Numbered from the stretch's first letter, positions 24,380-36,932 are shown. The stretch is DNA of 64,000 nucleotides from Papaver somniferum (GCF_003573695.1 NW_020621603.1:18587116-18651115); one strand, 5' to 3'. The notes: generated by a model not told the origin, from the sequence alone. Made by a program: numbers and translations.

Positions 24380-25500
24380 AGAAACGATCACAACCATCCA
24401 ACTTCACCAGCATGATTAGATGGCTTAGATCGGATCCATAACCCCCAGGAAGGTATTGGAGTATTCAACACCAACCCAATGCGGGCCCGCATGGTCGGCC
24501 TCCCCAAAAGGGTAGCATGGCTTTCCAAATCTTCCAGCCAAAGCAGAGCGGACGTGAAACCCTAATTTAGGGTCTGCGGCACATTACATGTGTCGCAAAG
24601 CAGTCTCAACCATCCATCTTCGCAGGCATAGACGGAGGGTGTAGATGTAGATTCAAAGGGCCCAGAGCATATCAACACAATCACCGTGGGGCCGTCTACA
24701 CACATGACCGATCGGTCAGGACCAACTATAGTTGATCGTTCCAGTTCGTGCGCCCAAACAAGGCATGACGCACAGCCGGTGAAACCCTAATTAGGGTTTG
24801 AACATCACGAGCGTCTATTTTCTCCTGCACGAACGAAGGGTCCAGGAATAGACTAGGCAGGTCCGGTGCGCATCAACATGATCACCGTGGTCCCATCTAT
24901 TTCCACACCTGATCGTCCAAGGCATATCATGCCTGGTTGCCTCGATTCGCACGCCCAAACTAGGCATAGTCAAACCTCGCAATTGTAAACTAATATCGAC
25001 CACTCAACTTTGCCGGACAAATTGAGTGGCTTAGATCACGTTTCTATGGGACAATGAAATACAAGCGTGTACACCAACCCGTCGTCTGCACACCAGACTA
25101 ATCGGCCAAGACCGACCAGGCTTGGTCGCCTCGAAACGCGCGCCCAAAGTTGGCATGACGCGCGACCTTTGCGGCACAAAATCTATGTCACAAATCAATC
25201 CTAGTCGCTCCTCTTTGCCGGACAAATTGAGCGATCTAGATTACACTTTCACGAGACAATGAGGTATGGACATGTACACCGGCATGCCGTCTACACGCAT
25301 GCCCAATCGGCCTTTCCAAAATCGTGTCCCAAGCTTGGATTTGACCAAGCTGAAGAGTGATGCTTGCGCACCTCTTCATAAACCCAAATTCCATTAACGG
25401 TCACATATGAGTGTCTCAAAGATCATCTCGTCCATTCAACTTCACCTGCTTGGTTATACAACCCTGGTCAGGAGTTAACTGGTCAATGAGGTGTCGTGGT
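24380..25500. repeat. Imperfect tandem array of about 200 bp units
   Basis: Units share TTTGCCGGACAAATTGAG, a GATCGGCCAAG-type segment with flanking TTGGTC, and CGCGCCCAAA..TTGGCATGACGC. About five or six diverged units are recognisable; the best pair starts near 25005 and 25205. Confidence 0.6.
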
Positions 25501-26030
25501 GATTACCATCCGTCATTCTACCACACCAAGTGATCGGCCAAGTCAGGACTTACCTGTACAACCCCAAACGATAACTTGAAGATGGCTAGACATGCATCTA
25601 TTTTAAGACGCTTAATCGTGACTTACTCCATTAAGCCTTAAAAACAGCGATGCTTCACTCATTCTAAATACATTTGATGCATTACATGCATAAGATTCAC
25701 ACAATATTTCATAAATATCGACTTCCTAAATAACTTAGTTATTTAATATAGCATTACATGCTACTTTATGTGGGTCCCAAGATCCACATACTCGAGACAT
25801 CAATCATGTCACAAACTGGGGGATACATACTTGGGTATTGGTCTGGCGGTTTACAACGTGCAGCGCACGACGCGTCATCACAAGAACGTGTCAGGAAGTC
25901 ATGTACGGTTAGTGATGATGGGAGAAGTGGGCAAGACTGATCGTGTAACACTAACACACTCAACTCCACTACTCCATCACTCCACTTTCTCCACTTCCCA
26001 TGAGAGACGTGGGTTAGGCTCAATGACTTG

Positions 26031-26038
26031 TATAAATA
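26031..26038 (+). promoter_or_regulatory. TATA box in LTR-like block R
   Basis: TATAAATA, followed by AGG and a pyrimidine-rich stretch, about 300 bp before the block end. Consistent with an LTR promoter on the + strand. Confidence 0.55.
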
Positions 26039-26418
26039 GGTTCTCCTCCCTATTTTCAAAAAAAGAACGAGACAACAGAAGCAAGTGTTGATACAACCGT
26101 ATTCAAACACCAGAACTGATAGCTTACATTCTGCAAGCCAGTTCAGCTTTCTGATACAAGTCATACATAGCCAACACCTTCACAATCTCAACAACTTCTT
26201 CGCTTCCCTCCCTAAGATCAACCCATCTCCTTCACTTTGTGACCGACGCAAGTCTGGAACGACCATTTCTTAGTTTAGGCCAGAATTGTACAGATTGATT
26301 TCTCGAATCACAAAGCACTCCCGTGCAGTGCATTTGTTTAGGGTTTAGATTCATTCCTCATCCACACACACCAAATTACCAAATTCGGCAGGAATAGTTT
26401 TCACCCATAAACAGGTAA

Positions 26419-26630
26419 CATCCAAGTTTATATCTCTAGTATTTGATAAAGGCTCACAAATTGCTTAAGTAAAGATCAAATCGAGAGATAGAGATATTAA
26501 CTCTTTGATATACTTTTTATTAAGATTGAGTCTGACTGTCTAGTTGATTCTCTTAAAAGTATATTAGAGTTAGTCCATACAGATTGTTAATCGAAATATT
26601 GGATGAGCTTGTTAGACCCCCTCTTTTTCA
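26419..26630 (+). repeat. Element A 5' LTR fragment
   Basis: Aligns with the last part of the LTRs ending at 32738 and 36930: CATCCAAGTTTATATCTCTAG at the start and a CTTTTTCA end. Confidence 0.85.
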
Positions 26631-26632
26631 AT

Positions 26633-26644
26633 TGGTATCAAAGC
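26633..26644 (+). other. Element A primer binding site (iMet type)
   Basis: TGGTATCAAAGC, one mismatch from the copia standard TGGTATCAGAGC, two bases after the LTR end. Confidence 0.85.
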
Positions 26645-26689
26645 AGGCAAACACGTTAAAGACCTTATAAGTCTGTGTTTGTAGCGATC

Positions 26690-28183
26690 TGATTACGGAC
26701 GAGTCTATCTCTAATAACGTACCAGTTCAGAAATTACCAGATGATTCTAAAAGCTTGGATTCACCTGAGAGAACTGTCACATCTAAGTCAATATCTAAAC
26801 ATTCTCTTGATGTAAAATCTGTTGATTGGGAAACTCTCCTAAAAGAACAGTTGGATGAACTTTCTGATGAAGGTGATTCAGATATTGATAGACATGTTAA
26901 TGAGGAAGTCTCAGAGTATGTTAAGTTTTTGGATTCGTGGAATATGAAGAAGATTACAACTTCTCATGTCTCACCTCTTCTGACTCCTCTCTGTCAAGAA
27001 AACAAGAAATTGAGAAGATGTTACACAAGTGTTTATTTTTCGAATCGTTCTAACGAATCGATACTCAAGGATTCTGACGAAAACCTACGTTTAAAGTCAT
27101 TTGAATGTGATAATATTTATCAAAAGTATTTTTTGTTGGAAGAGAAACTTGCAGAATCTGAAGCAAAGTTTATCTCTCAACAAATTAGTTTTGATGACAA
27201 AGAAAGTGCTTGTCTCGTTCGAGAAAAACGCCTTGAGGCTGATTTAACTACTGCTCTTGATAAAATCAAGATGTTGGAAGATGATTTGAAAAATTCAATA
27301 CTAGTTCAAGCAAATTAACCACTATGCGAGGAGCAAGTAAAAATCATCGTGATACACGAGGATTGGGCTATAAGGGAATAGATGCTCCAATATTAGCAAA
27401 GAGGTAAAATTTGTCAAGGCTAGTGATTCTTCTCAACAAAAGGTTTTCACTGATGGAAAAAGTGAAATACCTTCACCGGAAGTTAAGGTTCAAAAGAGAA
27501 AAGTATATCAACCTCCAAAACCAGCACACATGAATCCGGGTAAGAACGTTCCTTATATTTGTCATTATTGTGGAAACAAAGGTCACCTGGAAAGGATATG
27601 TCGTTTTCGTATAAGGAATGAAAAACTTCATGATATTCTTGTTTGGGTGTCAAAAGAAGTGATTAAACCGGGATCATATGTTAAGGCTAACACTCTCGAC
27701 ATTACGGGTTGTAAATGTCCAACCTTTAGGCAAAGGAATCAGTGCTGTGATAATCCTAGATTTTCCTATGAACGTCATACGAAGTCTTTTCACAATCGTA
27801 ATGGTTATCAAAAGGATAACTTTGTAAAGACTAAGACAAGATCCGATGCTCCCAGTTGGATAAATACTAACTTGCAAAAGAATAGTCAATCCAATCCTCT
27901 TTCGAGAAATCTTGAAGAGAGTAACGAGAAGAAGGTTCCGTTTTTTTCTAAACGCACTCATAAGTGGGTTCCAAAGAAATTCAATGACACTTTGAGCGTG
28001 AAAAGGAATGATCTCCCAGAAAATTCCATGACTATGGACAAGGCAGTATCCATGATGTTGGAACTTAAAGAGTTCTTTGGAAAGATGGATTTGGATGTGA
28101 AAGGTTCTAAAAGTGATCTCTTTCATGATAATCCAAAAGTCACTTGTGGTGAGCAAGAAATTTTTCACCTCAGCACAACTTGA
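26690..28183 (+). pseudogene. Element A gag, C-terminal half with coiled coil and CCHC knuckle
   Basis: The leader reads through an ISNNVP-like stretch matching the start of the element F gag (ISINVP), but with ACG where F has ATG, and the UBN2 capsid domain is missing. The frame 26755-27318 encodes an acidic, coiled-coil protein (FLLEEKLAESEAKF, LEADLTTALDKIKMLEDD). A RGLGYKG-like motif follows, then a stop and a frame change near 27400. The frame 27530-28183 has a perfect zinc knuckle CHYCGNKGHLERIC (CX2CX4HX4C) and a basic tail. In Sireviruses this layout is the C-terminal half of an extended gag, normally followed by protease; here there is none. Confidence 0.7.
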
Positions 28184-30302
28184 GTGTGTTTTAAGTGCAT
28201 CCTCACCAAGGAATGCCCTGTTATGTACACGGTGAGGGAAGCACGAGAATTGGGGCACACAGATTATGCTCGGTAAGGCTGTAGAATTCGACTGGATTCT
28301 TCTAAAAAGGTACATCTATAAACTTGAGCAAGATTTATGTTTTTATTTTCTTAGAGTACTTATAATGATCCATGTACCTTGCTTATTGTTCATTTCCACC
28401 TAACTTGATCTGTGTTTAAGGTGCTTAAAAGTTTAGGTTTGAAAATATTAGTTCGGGATGTTTGGACTTCATGGTACACCTACCTGGTATGCATAACCTC
28501 ATTTAAAATCAAAATCCAGGGGTTTAAGTACGCATACCCGTTTTCATACTCTTCTAGGTCATGAAAATTCGTTTGCAAACCCGTATGCATACTTAACGTC
28601 GATATTCAGTAAACTTGTTTTGGTCGTAACTTCTTCGTCCGAACTCGGAATGACCTCATTCTTTTTGCATTATCTTCCTATTTGAATTATATTCAAAATA
28701 GAGATGAGAATTCCTGAATTTGGATGAGTTAAGAATGGTCCTTTTCCTATCTCTTGTTTTTGAGTGTTTTGCTCCGTTTCGCTGCACTTGTTCCATTTCT
28801 CTTGGACTTGGGCTCTTGGATTCTTGGAGTACCTATCTTATAAGCTCTGTTGTAGCTTTACAAGAATGATGTTGGTGAATCACAAAGAAGGAAGTTCAAT
28901 AATGGGCATTAGTACGCATTGTTATGGGATTCTTGAATGTTCACAATCATCTTATGTGAACTATGATGCATGGTCTTTAATGACTTTCTATGTTCTTCTT
29001 TGTTAAGAAAATATTTTTATACGCCTTTGATAACCACTCTTGGTGTAAATCCGTGCGAAAAAATTGATTCTACCTTCCATGGGCAAAGATTATTTTTGCA
29101 GTATTAATCTTTATGGTTTTATATATTGCAATATGTTATGGGGTATATGTGTTTGCGTCCGTGAACTATTATTATCCCATACGATGTCAAAGGTTATCTC
29201 TTTCATATGTCGATATGCATGTATTGATACAAGATCGATGAACTTTTGACAAATTAAGCCTATTATGTCAATTCTTTGATGGAAGATAGGTTAAAATCTT
29301 TTGTTTACAAAGATTATGTCTATTATATATCGTTATGCAAATAGTGATAAAGATAGAATGAATCTTTGTACATTACGCAGTATTGATCTTCCCTGATCCA
29401 TATTTTATGTATATACCGTGCGGCTCCATAAGTATTCTTATGTGAGCATTTCCAACTAGACTAATCATAGACTTGTTTGTGAATTCCGATTAAATTAATC
29501 ATGGGTTCTCCTATGATTAGTTTGATTGAGAATTTTTGGATACAAAATCATTTAATTATGGTTTTTGGTGTCCAAAGAAATCCTTCTTTTCTTGTAGAAG
29601 TAAGGTCCCTCTTGTTGTTCTTTCGGGAATGACATCAAATGGGGGAGAGTTCTTTTGAACTTGCGCTTAATTGCCATATCTTTGTGGGGAGTGCGGCTGA
29701 GGAATATTTGAGGAGTTATCTTGTATCTTTATAAACTCTGTGATGAATGCATTTAGCTTCGGCGTTATGATTGCATCTAAACAAAGTTGATATGTACTTT
29801 TCTTTGGTCTTGAAGTGTCTCCATGAAAATTTTCATTAGGATCTCGTTTTTGTACCTTTCCCGATTTTATTGACAAAAAGGGGGAGAATTAATATGTAGT
29901 TCTCACTACAAATACATATGGTTTTCGAATCATTATATAAGGGGGAGTGGTTTTCTTGTTGAGACGAAGTATTGACTAAGGGGGAGTGATACATATCACC
30001 ATAGTATTGTTGTCGAAGTTGTGATATGAGAACTTTGATGTTGTGTAATAATACTATGACATTGTATAACAATGATCGAGAGCTTTTGTTTTCTCATTGT
30101 TATGGCTACGGAACTTCAACAACTATAATATTGAACTTACAACCTTTGGAATCATGGGAGTGCTTGGAAAAGATGAAGTTTTCGAGTAATGTTGAAGCGC
30201 CAAGGAGATCAAGCATGTGGACATGAAGCTACAAAGTTTGTATCTATTTTGTAATCCATATGTATTGATAGTTTTGTCATTAAAATTGACAAACGAGGAG
30301 AT
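28184..30302 (+). other. Element A 3' internal non-coding region with polypurine tracts
   Basis: No supportable gene. The half from 29080 is shared with the other copies in the cluster. GGGGGAG tracts occur near 29641, 29880, 29942 and 29981, and the final tract (GACAAACGAGGAGAT) abuts the LTR at 30303. Around 28520-28600 are TACGCATACCCG and CCGTATGCATACTTA words that look like the LTR palindromes. Confidence 0.65.
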
Positions 30303-32738
30303 TGTTAGAGCACTTCTCGGTCGAACTCGCATGCATTTCTATATCAAGCATTTTTGTTAATATTAGTGATCAAAACTATATGTCTTAATTTCTAGTTTAT
30401 TTATGACTAAGTCTCGGTCTAGGATAGTTAAGTGCAGTTGAGCTCCATACTCCATGGCGATCATCTTACGAAGACGAAGAACTACTCGAGGAATAAGTGG
30501 AACTTCATCCGACAAAAAGGTATGTGGAGACTTGAACTTATCTGTCACTCAAAAGTGTATTCTATCTCCTACTCTTGACACAAAGGCGTATACGTATGAT
30601 AGTTTTCATACATACACATTTGCTATTTCGAGCCGAGTTTACTCACATGTCTTTTTCTCGAAATATGTGTTGGTGAGCTTTTGCTTTAACCATTTTCATC
30701 TTTACCCGTGACGCAAGTCATGAAGAAGTTTCAATCTTGAAAATAGATTTGATGACGATAGTCGTGAATAACGATTGTTATAACATTATAGAAGAATGTT
30801 TCAATGATTGAAATGTAGAGTTGAGATTACCAACTATGGATATAAGCATATATAGTGTCTTCGCACATTAGTGTATAAATCCATGTGCCGGAAACCAAGT
30901 GCATGCATATGTGTGCATGCGGTATTAGTGAAGGAGACAGGTTGAGTACGCGTACCTGCGGAAGTTTTCATACCGAAAATTTCTGCTGAGTTTGTAAGTT
31001 TGCAAACTAGTAAACCAGTCACCTTAGGTATGCATACCCACGGAAGTTTTCGAACCAAAAATTTCTGTTGAGTTCGTAAACTCAAATCTGGTAGCTAAGG
31101 TACGCATACCCGTATGCATACCCAAGATGGTTAATTCTCAAATCGGTTGTTCATGAACCTAAAACAATAAATTATAAGGAATGCAATCTTTGCAAACCGT
31201 GGATATATTGTTCATGAATTGATTTAAGTGAATCAAACTGATTTTGTTTCAATTGTGTCTATGAATAAATACCTAAGCAATTGAACAACTCTTGAACTAG
31301 TTCTTATGAGTCATTTGAACTAGTTATGAGAAAGATGAATACGGTTAATATGAAAGTACTCATATGGCTAACCATTGGTTAACTATTTGTGAACCAACTA
31401 AGTGTACACGTTTAGGTACGGTTACTCAAACCTAAATGAATACATTTTATTTGTGTGTGACGAGCTAAGTTTCGATCCAACAGTTGAAAGATATTAGCTT
31501 GGAGAAATCGGGTTCTTCATCTAAGGGTGAATATTGAATGCTTTGTTACCATGGTAACTTGGATTGCAAACCCTGATTTGAAAACTATACAAAGGAGACA
31601 TCTAGCAACTGGGAAAACTAATCCCCACACCTCCAGTGTGATATTTGTTGGTTTTGCTAGAGTCGATTCTCCTTTAACCGTAGGTTTCTTCTCGAGACCC
31701 TGTCGGTTAACGACTGAAAGACTTCATTGGGATTGTGAATCCAGACGAAACTACTTTCTTGTAGTTGAGCGATCTGATTTTGCCATTTTCTATCGTAGGA
31801 TTTCTATCATTGGAGTTCAATTGAATAATTGACTTGAGATTATATCTCCGATAGGGCAAGATAAAAATAAATCACAAACAACTTCGTTTCATCGTTTGTG
31901 ATTCCACAATATCTAGTTTCGCTACGATACGATTTAGATTATTCTGAGGTGATTGATAATACTAGGATGTTCTTCGGGAATATAAGTCCGGGTTATCAAT
32001 TAGTTCCTGTTCACCCTAATTTATCAAAAGACGGAACAAAAACTCTTGGGTATTTCTGTGGGAGAGATTTATTCAATCCTATAGACTTTTCTGTGTGAGA
32101 CAGATTTGTCTATCAAGTCTTTAACTTTAGGTCGTAGCAACTCTTAGTTGTGGGTGAGATCAGCTAAGGGAATTAAGTGTGTAGTATCTTGCTGTGATCA
32201 GAGACGTAAGGAGCATAATTGTACCTTGAATCAGTGTGAGATTGATTAGGGTTCAACTACAGTCCAGACCGAAGTTAGTTTGTAGTAGGCTAGTGTCTGT
32301 AGCGTCTTAATACAGTGTGGTGTTCAATCTGGACTAGGTCCCAGGTTTTTATGCATTTGCAGTTTCCTCGTTAACAAAATTTCTGGTGTCTGTGTTATTT
32401 CTATTCCGCATTATATTTTATATAATTGAAATATCACAGGTTGTGCGTCGTATCGATCAATTGTGAAATCCAACCTTTGGTTGTTGATTGGAAATTAATT
32501 GATCCTTGGATATTGGTGTTTGATACCATCCAAGTTTATATCTCTAGTATTTGATAAAGACTCGCAGATTGCTTGAGTAAAGATCAAATCGAGAGATAGA
32601 GATATTAACTCCTTGATATACTTTTTATTAAGATTGAGTCTGACTGTCTAGTTGATTCTCTTAAAAGTATATTAGAGTTAGTCCATACAGATTTCTAATC
32701 GAAATATTGTGAGAGGTTGTTAGACCCTCGCTTTTTCA
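30303..32738 (+). repeat. Element A 3' LTR (subfamily 1)
   Basis: Begins TGTTAGAGCACTTCTCGG and ends CCTCGCTTTTTCA, 2436 bp. It holds the subfamily-1 palindrome cassette (about 30944-31130). The expected TATA position reads ACTATACAAAGG, so the box is mutated. Confidence 0.9.
30944..31130. promoter_or_regulatory. LTR palindrome cassette, subfamily 1 (TACGCGTA type)
   Basis: Two units of about 75 bp: a palindromic word (GTACGCGTAC, GTATGCATAC) followed by CGGAAGTTTTC, AAAATTTCTG and TGAGTTTGTAA; then a paired TACGCATACCCGTATGCATA. Equivalent cassettes lie at 43623-43805, 45945-46130 and 51955-52155. Palindromic LTR repeats are a known Sirevirus trait. Confidence 0.7.
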
Positions 32739-32775
32739 AAGCGATGAACGACCTTCACAAGAAGCTATTTCAAAA

Positions 32776-33267
32776 GTGATTTATGGAAAGAGTGTTGTGT
32801 GGAATAGAGGAAAATTCCCCACTAATCAACTAGATTTTCCTTTAAAGTCTTTTGGAAAATTTGGTCTTTCTAACATTTGTCCTTCCACGGTTGAGAATTC
32901 TCTTTGGAGCCGTGAATTTGTGGAATTAGTCTATTACCTTGTGATGGAAACCAATGGTCTTGACATATGTGGATTTATTATGTTGCAAATGTTAGAAATG
33001 GCATCCGTTGACAAGAAGTTAGGCTTACCTTGCTTGATTGAGCGAATTTGTCGCAACTTCTTCAATGAGACGATTGGGAATTCCATTGGGACCCCCAAGC
33101 TTGTTCGACCGTGTACTTTCAGTCGAATGAGGGAATATGAATGCAAGAGACAAAGGTGTGACACAATTGATGGCTCGAGTGATCCTTCTACGAAGCTTCT
33201 TCGCCAAATTTACAAAGGTGTTTGTAAGTTGAATACCAAAGTAAATTCTGTTCACAATTACTTGTGA
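32776..33267 (+). CDS. Second ORF of element C, unknown retroelement-associated protein
   Basis: An open frame of 163 codons in the position where B, D and F carry their small second ORF. It contains SLWSREFVELVYYLV, ICGFIMLQMLEMAS and GLPCLIERIC, which recall plant retroelement proteins of unknown function that describe a helical domain, and it ends in a short helical tail (KLNTKVNSVH). It does not resemble the second ORFs of B, D or F. The start codon is uncertain because the 5' part of C is missing. Function unknown; it could be captured host or transposon sequence. Confidence 0.4.
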   Translation: MIYGKSVVWNRGKFPTNQLDFPLKSFGKFGLSNICPSTVENSLWSREFVELVYYLVMETNGLDICGFIMLQMLEMASVDKKLGLPCLIERICRNFFNETIGNSIGTPKLVRPCTFSRMREYECKRQRCDTIDGSSDPSTKLLRQIYKGVCKLNTKVNSVHNYL

Positions 33268-34546
33268 TTGCTACCAAGTATCCCAATATTAAAGAAGACA
33301 TGGATAAAGTTCGTTCCACCTTCGTGATCTCCGAAGATGAAGATGATGAGTATCTCTTGTGCTTCTTTATATTGGCGTTAGATTGCTTTGACCTTTATTT
33401 GTCTAGGAAACTTCTTATGAGAATTTTTATTCTTGTTTTGTTTAAGAAGGATAACTAGGGTTTGGAATAGACATTATTGTGAGTACACATAGCTATGTCC
33501 AACGTTTTCATCTTGAAATGTTTTTAGATTTATTTATTTAAATTCTAAAGTGATTTGGAAGATGATGATTGCAGTATTAATCTTTATGATTTTATATATT
33601 GCAATATGTTATGGGATATGTGTGTTTGCGTTCATGAACTATTATTGTCCCATACGATGTCAAAAGTTATCTCCTTCATATGTCGATATGCATGTATTGA
33701 TACAAGATCGATGAACTTTTGACAAAAAAAAGTTAAGCCTATTATGTCAATTCCTTGATAGAAGATAGGTTAAAGTCTTTTGTTTACAAAGATTATGTCT
33801 ATTATATGTCGTTATGCAGAAGATAGAATGAATCTTTGTATATTCCGAGGTATTGATCTTCCCTAATCCATATTTTATGTATATACTGTGCGACTCCATA
33901 AGTCTTCTTATGTGAGCATTTCCAACTAAACAAATCATAGATTCATTTGTGATTAATTTGGTTGTGTATTCCGATTAAATTAATCATGGATTCTCTTGTG
34001 ATTAGTTTGGTTGAGAATTTTTGGATACAAAATCATTTCCTTATGGTTTTTGGTGTCCAAAGATATCCTTTTTTTCTCTTAAAAGTAAGGTTGCTCTTGT
34101 TGTTCTTTCGGGAATGACATCAAATGGGGGAGAGCTCTTTTGAACTTGCGCTTAATTTCCATATATTTGTGGGGAGTGCGGTTGTGGAGTATTTTAGGAG
34201 TTATCTTGTATCTTTATAAACTCTTTGATGAATGCATTTAGCTTAGGCTATATGATTGCATCTAAACAAGTTGATATGTACTTTTCTTTGATCTTGAAGT
34301 ATCTCCGTGGAAATTTCATTAGGATTCCGTTTTCGTACCTTTGCCAATTTTATTGACAAAAAGGGAGAGAATTAATATGTATTTCACACTACAAATACAT
34401 ATGGTTTACGTGTTTTACGGATCATTATGTAAGGGGGAGAGGTTTTCATGTTGAGATGAAAGTATTGACTAAGGGGGAGTGATACGTATCACCATATTAT
34501 TGTTGTTGAAGTTGTGATATAAGAACTTTGATATTGTGGAATAATA

Positions 34547-34551
34547 CTATG
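34547..34551. repeat. Target site duplication of element B, left (CTATG)
   Basis: CTATG directly before the B 5' LTR, repeated at 42760-42764. Joining the flanks gives an uninterrupted copy of the internal sequence found in A near 30050. Confidence 0.9.
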
Positions 34552-36930
34552 TGTTAGAGCATTGCTCGGTCGAGCTCGCATGCGTTGCTATCTCAAGCAT
34601 GTTTGTCAATGTTAGTGATCAAAACTATAAGTCTTGATTTCTAGTCTATTATAGCTAAGGTCTCGGACTAGGATAAAAAGTGTAGTTGAGCTTAAGAAAT
34701 CCATGGCAATCATCATACAAGACGAAGGACTACTCAAGGAACCGGTGGATCTTCATCGACTAAAAGGTATGTGGAGACTTGAACTTATCTATCACTCAAA
34801 AGTCTATTTATCTCCTATCTTGAGACAAAAGTCGTTTTCCTATAAAGACTTAGATTATACACATTTGCTATTTCGAGCCGAGTTTATCTCCCCTATCTAT
34901 TTCTCGAAATATGTGTTGGTAAGCTTTCGTTTTAGCCAAGTTCATCTTTACCTATTGACGAAAGTCATGACAAGTTTCAATCTCTTTGAAAATTGCTTAC
35001 TTTGACGAAAAATAGTTTGTGAATAACAACTATAGAATATCAACGTCCTCTAAGAATGTTTCAATGATTGAAATGAGAGTTTAGATAATATAACCATTGG
35101 AGGATATAAGCATTATTCTGGAAACACATATATGTATAAGTCCTTATTCCTTGAACCGAAGTTTGTGAACTTTGTTGATCAAGAGAACCGGCATGGTGGC
35201 GTGAGCCAAGTCCACGAACTCAGTTCGCGAACCGGCGGAAGTTCTCGTCCCGAGAATCTCTGCCGGAGTTTGTGAACTCCGTCCGGGAACTTAAGTCCGC
35301 GGACCCAGTCCGCGAACTTGAGTAGGTTATATCTAAAAACGATGTTTGTGAACTTATTCTTATATAAACAAAGGAATGCAAATTGCAAACCGTGGCTATA
35401 TAGTTCATGAACCGATTCGAGTGAATCAAATCGTTTTTCCTTCGATTGTGTCTTGTGTAGTTACATAAGATTTTCTTGCAATTGAACAACTCTCTAACTA
35501 GTTCATTTGAGTCACTTGAACTAGTTATGGTGAAGAAGAATATGGTTGATATGGAAGTGATCATATGGCTAACCATTTGGTTGACTATTGTTGAACCAAC
35601 AAATGTACAAGTTTGGGTACGGTTACACAATCCTAGAAACGTGCATTTCATTTGTGTGAAACAAGCTAGTTTTCGATCTAACGGTTGAAATATATTAGCT
35701 TGAATCTAATCAGGTTTTCATCTAATGGTGAATATTGTATGCTTTGTTACCAACCTAACATTGATTGCAAACCTTGATTTGAAAGACTATATCAGGGAGA
35801 ACTCTAGCAACTGGGAAACCAAATCCCCACACCTTCTGTGTGATACTAGTTGTGTTAAGATAGATTCGATTCTCCTTTAACATTTGGTTTCTTCTTCTAA
35901 ACCAGGTTAACGACTTAAAGACTTCATTGGGATTGTGAAGCCAGACCGATACTACTTTCTCGTAGTTGTGTGATCTGATCTTGTTGTTTCTATCGTACGA
36001 GTAAAATTGTAATAATTGGCTTGAGATTGATATCTCGATAGGAAAGATATAAAAGTAATCACCAACACTTCGTCTCATCGTTTGTGATTCCACAATATCT
36101 TTTTTGGATGCGTCGATTAAGATTATTGTGAGGTGATTGATAATACTAGGATGTTCTTCGGGAATATAAGTCTGATTTATCAATTGGTTCCTGTTCACCT
36201 TGATTTATCAAAAGACGAAACAAAACTCGTAGGTATATTCATGGGAGACGGATTTATCTATTACCTTAGACTTTTCTGTGTGATACATATTTTTTTATTA
36301 AAGTCTTCGACTTTGGGTCGTAGCAACTCTTAGTTGTGGGTGAGATCAGCTAAGGGAATCAAGTGCATAGTATCATGCTGGGATCATAGACGTAGGAGCA
36401 TAACTGTACTTTGGATCGGTGCGAGATTGATTGGGGTTCAACTACAGTCCATACCAAAGTTAATTTGGAGTAGGCTAGTGTCTGTAGCGGCTTAATACAG
36501 TGTGTGTTCAATATGGATTAGGTCCCGAGGTTTTTCTGCATTTGTGGTTTCCTCGTTAACAAAATTCTGGTGTCTGTGTTATTTCTTTTCCGCATTATAT
36601 TTTGTTATATAATTGAAATATCACAGTTTGTGCGTTGTTCAATCAATTAGAATATCCGACCTTTTGGTTGTTGATTTAAATTGATTGACACTTGGATATT
36701 GGTCTTTGGTACCATCCAAGTTATCTTTCTAGTATTTGATAAAGAATCACAGATTTCTATTTGCTTGAGTATATATCAAATCTAGAGATTGAGATATAAA
36801 CTCTTTGATATACTTTTTATCTAGATTGAGTCTGACTGTCTAGTTGATTCTATAGAAAGCATATTGGAGTTTGTCCATACAGATTGCTAAGCGAAATATT
36901 GGGTGTGGTTGTTGTACCCCCGCCTTTTCA
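34552..36930 (+). repeat. Element B 5' LTR (subfamily 2)
   Basis: TGTTAGAGCATTGCTCGG to CGCCTTTTCA, 2379 bp. The cassette at about 35210-35330 uses CGCG words of the type AGTCCGCGGAC and AGTTCGCGAAC instead of TACGCGTA. The TATA position reads ACTATATCAGGG, a mutated box. Confidence 0.9.
35210..35330. promoter_or_regulatory. LTR palindrome cassette, subfamily 2 (TCCGCGAA type)
   Basis: Repeated CGCG-core words (AGTTCGCGAACCGG, AGTCCGCGGACC, AGTCCGCGAACTT) interleaved with GGCGGAAGTTCTCG and GGAGTTTGTGAACTCC. Same position as the subfamily-1 cassette. Counterparts: 41160-41270 (contracted) and 55195-55325. Confidence 0.7.
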
Positions 36931-36932
36931 AT

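Larger units (their letters stand above)
24031..26340 (+). repeat. Long LTR-like block R (Tat-like gypsy)
   Basis: Counterpart of block L: begins AGGCAGGGGACTTAATGTTG and ends in the same series of motifs (TCTGGAACGACCATT, CAGATTGATTTCTCGAA, AAAGCACTCCC). It carries a clean TATA box near its 3' part. It is clearly diverged from block L, so the two are probably from different insertions or an old element. Confidence 0.5.
26419..32738 (+). mobile_element. Copia element A (Sirevirus-like, pol-less, 5' truncated)
   Basis: Order: last 212 bp of a 5' LTR (26419-26630), iMet primer site, broken gag ORF, long non-coding 3' internal region with repeated GGGGGAG tracts, then a full 3' LTR (30303-32738). 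No protease, integrase, reverse transcriptase or RNase H motif is present in the 3.7 kb internal region. The 5' LTR is cut abruptly where it meets DNA following block R, so no duplication can be checked. Confidence 0.8.
32739..34551 (+). mobile_element. Element C internal region, left part
   Basis: Copia-family internal DNA without its own 5' LTR, starting directly after element A. From about 33430 it aligns with the shared 3' internal region (CACATAGCTATGTCCAACG) and ends at ...AATACTATG where element B is inserted. The same sequence resumes at 42760. GGGGGAG tracts occur near 34126, 34434 and 34473. Confidence 0.75.

Noticed and set aside
25766..26164. 132-codon - strand frame in block R
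   Set aside because: Crosses the TATA box region of an LTR-like block and has no motif.
27674..28315. 213-codon - strand frame
   Set aside because: Overlaps the element A gag with its clear zinc knuckle on the + strand; composition is that of a shadow frame.
28764..29006. 80-codon + strand frame in element A as a second ORF
   Set aside because: Cys/Phe-rich and without similarity to the second ORFs of B, D, F or C; likely chance.
35220..35651. 143-codon - strand frame in the B LTR
   Set aside because: Antisense frame within an LTR; similar frames recur in each LTR only because the DNA is repeated.
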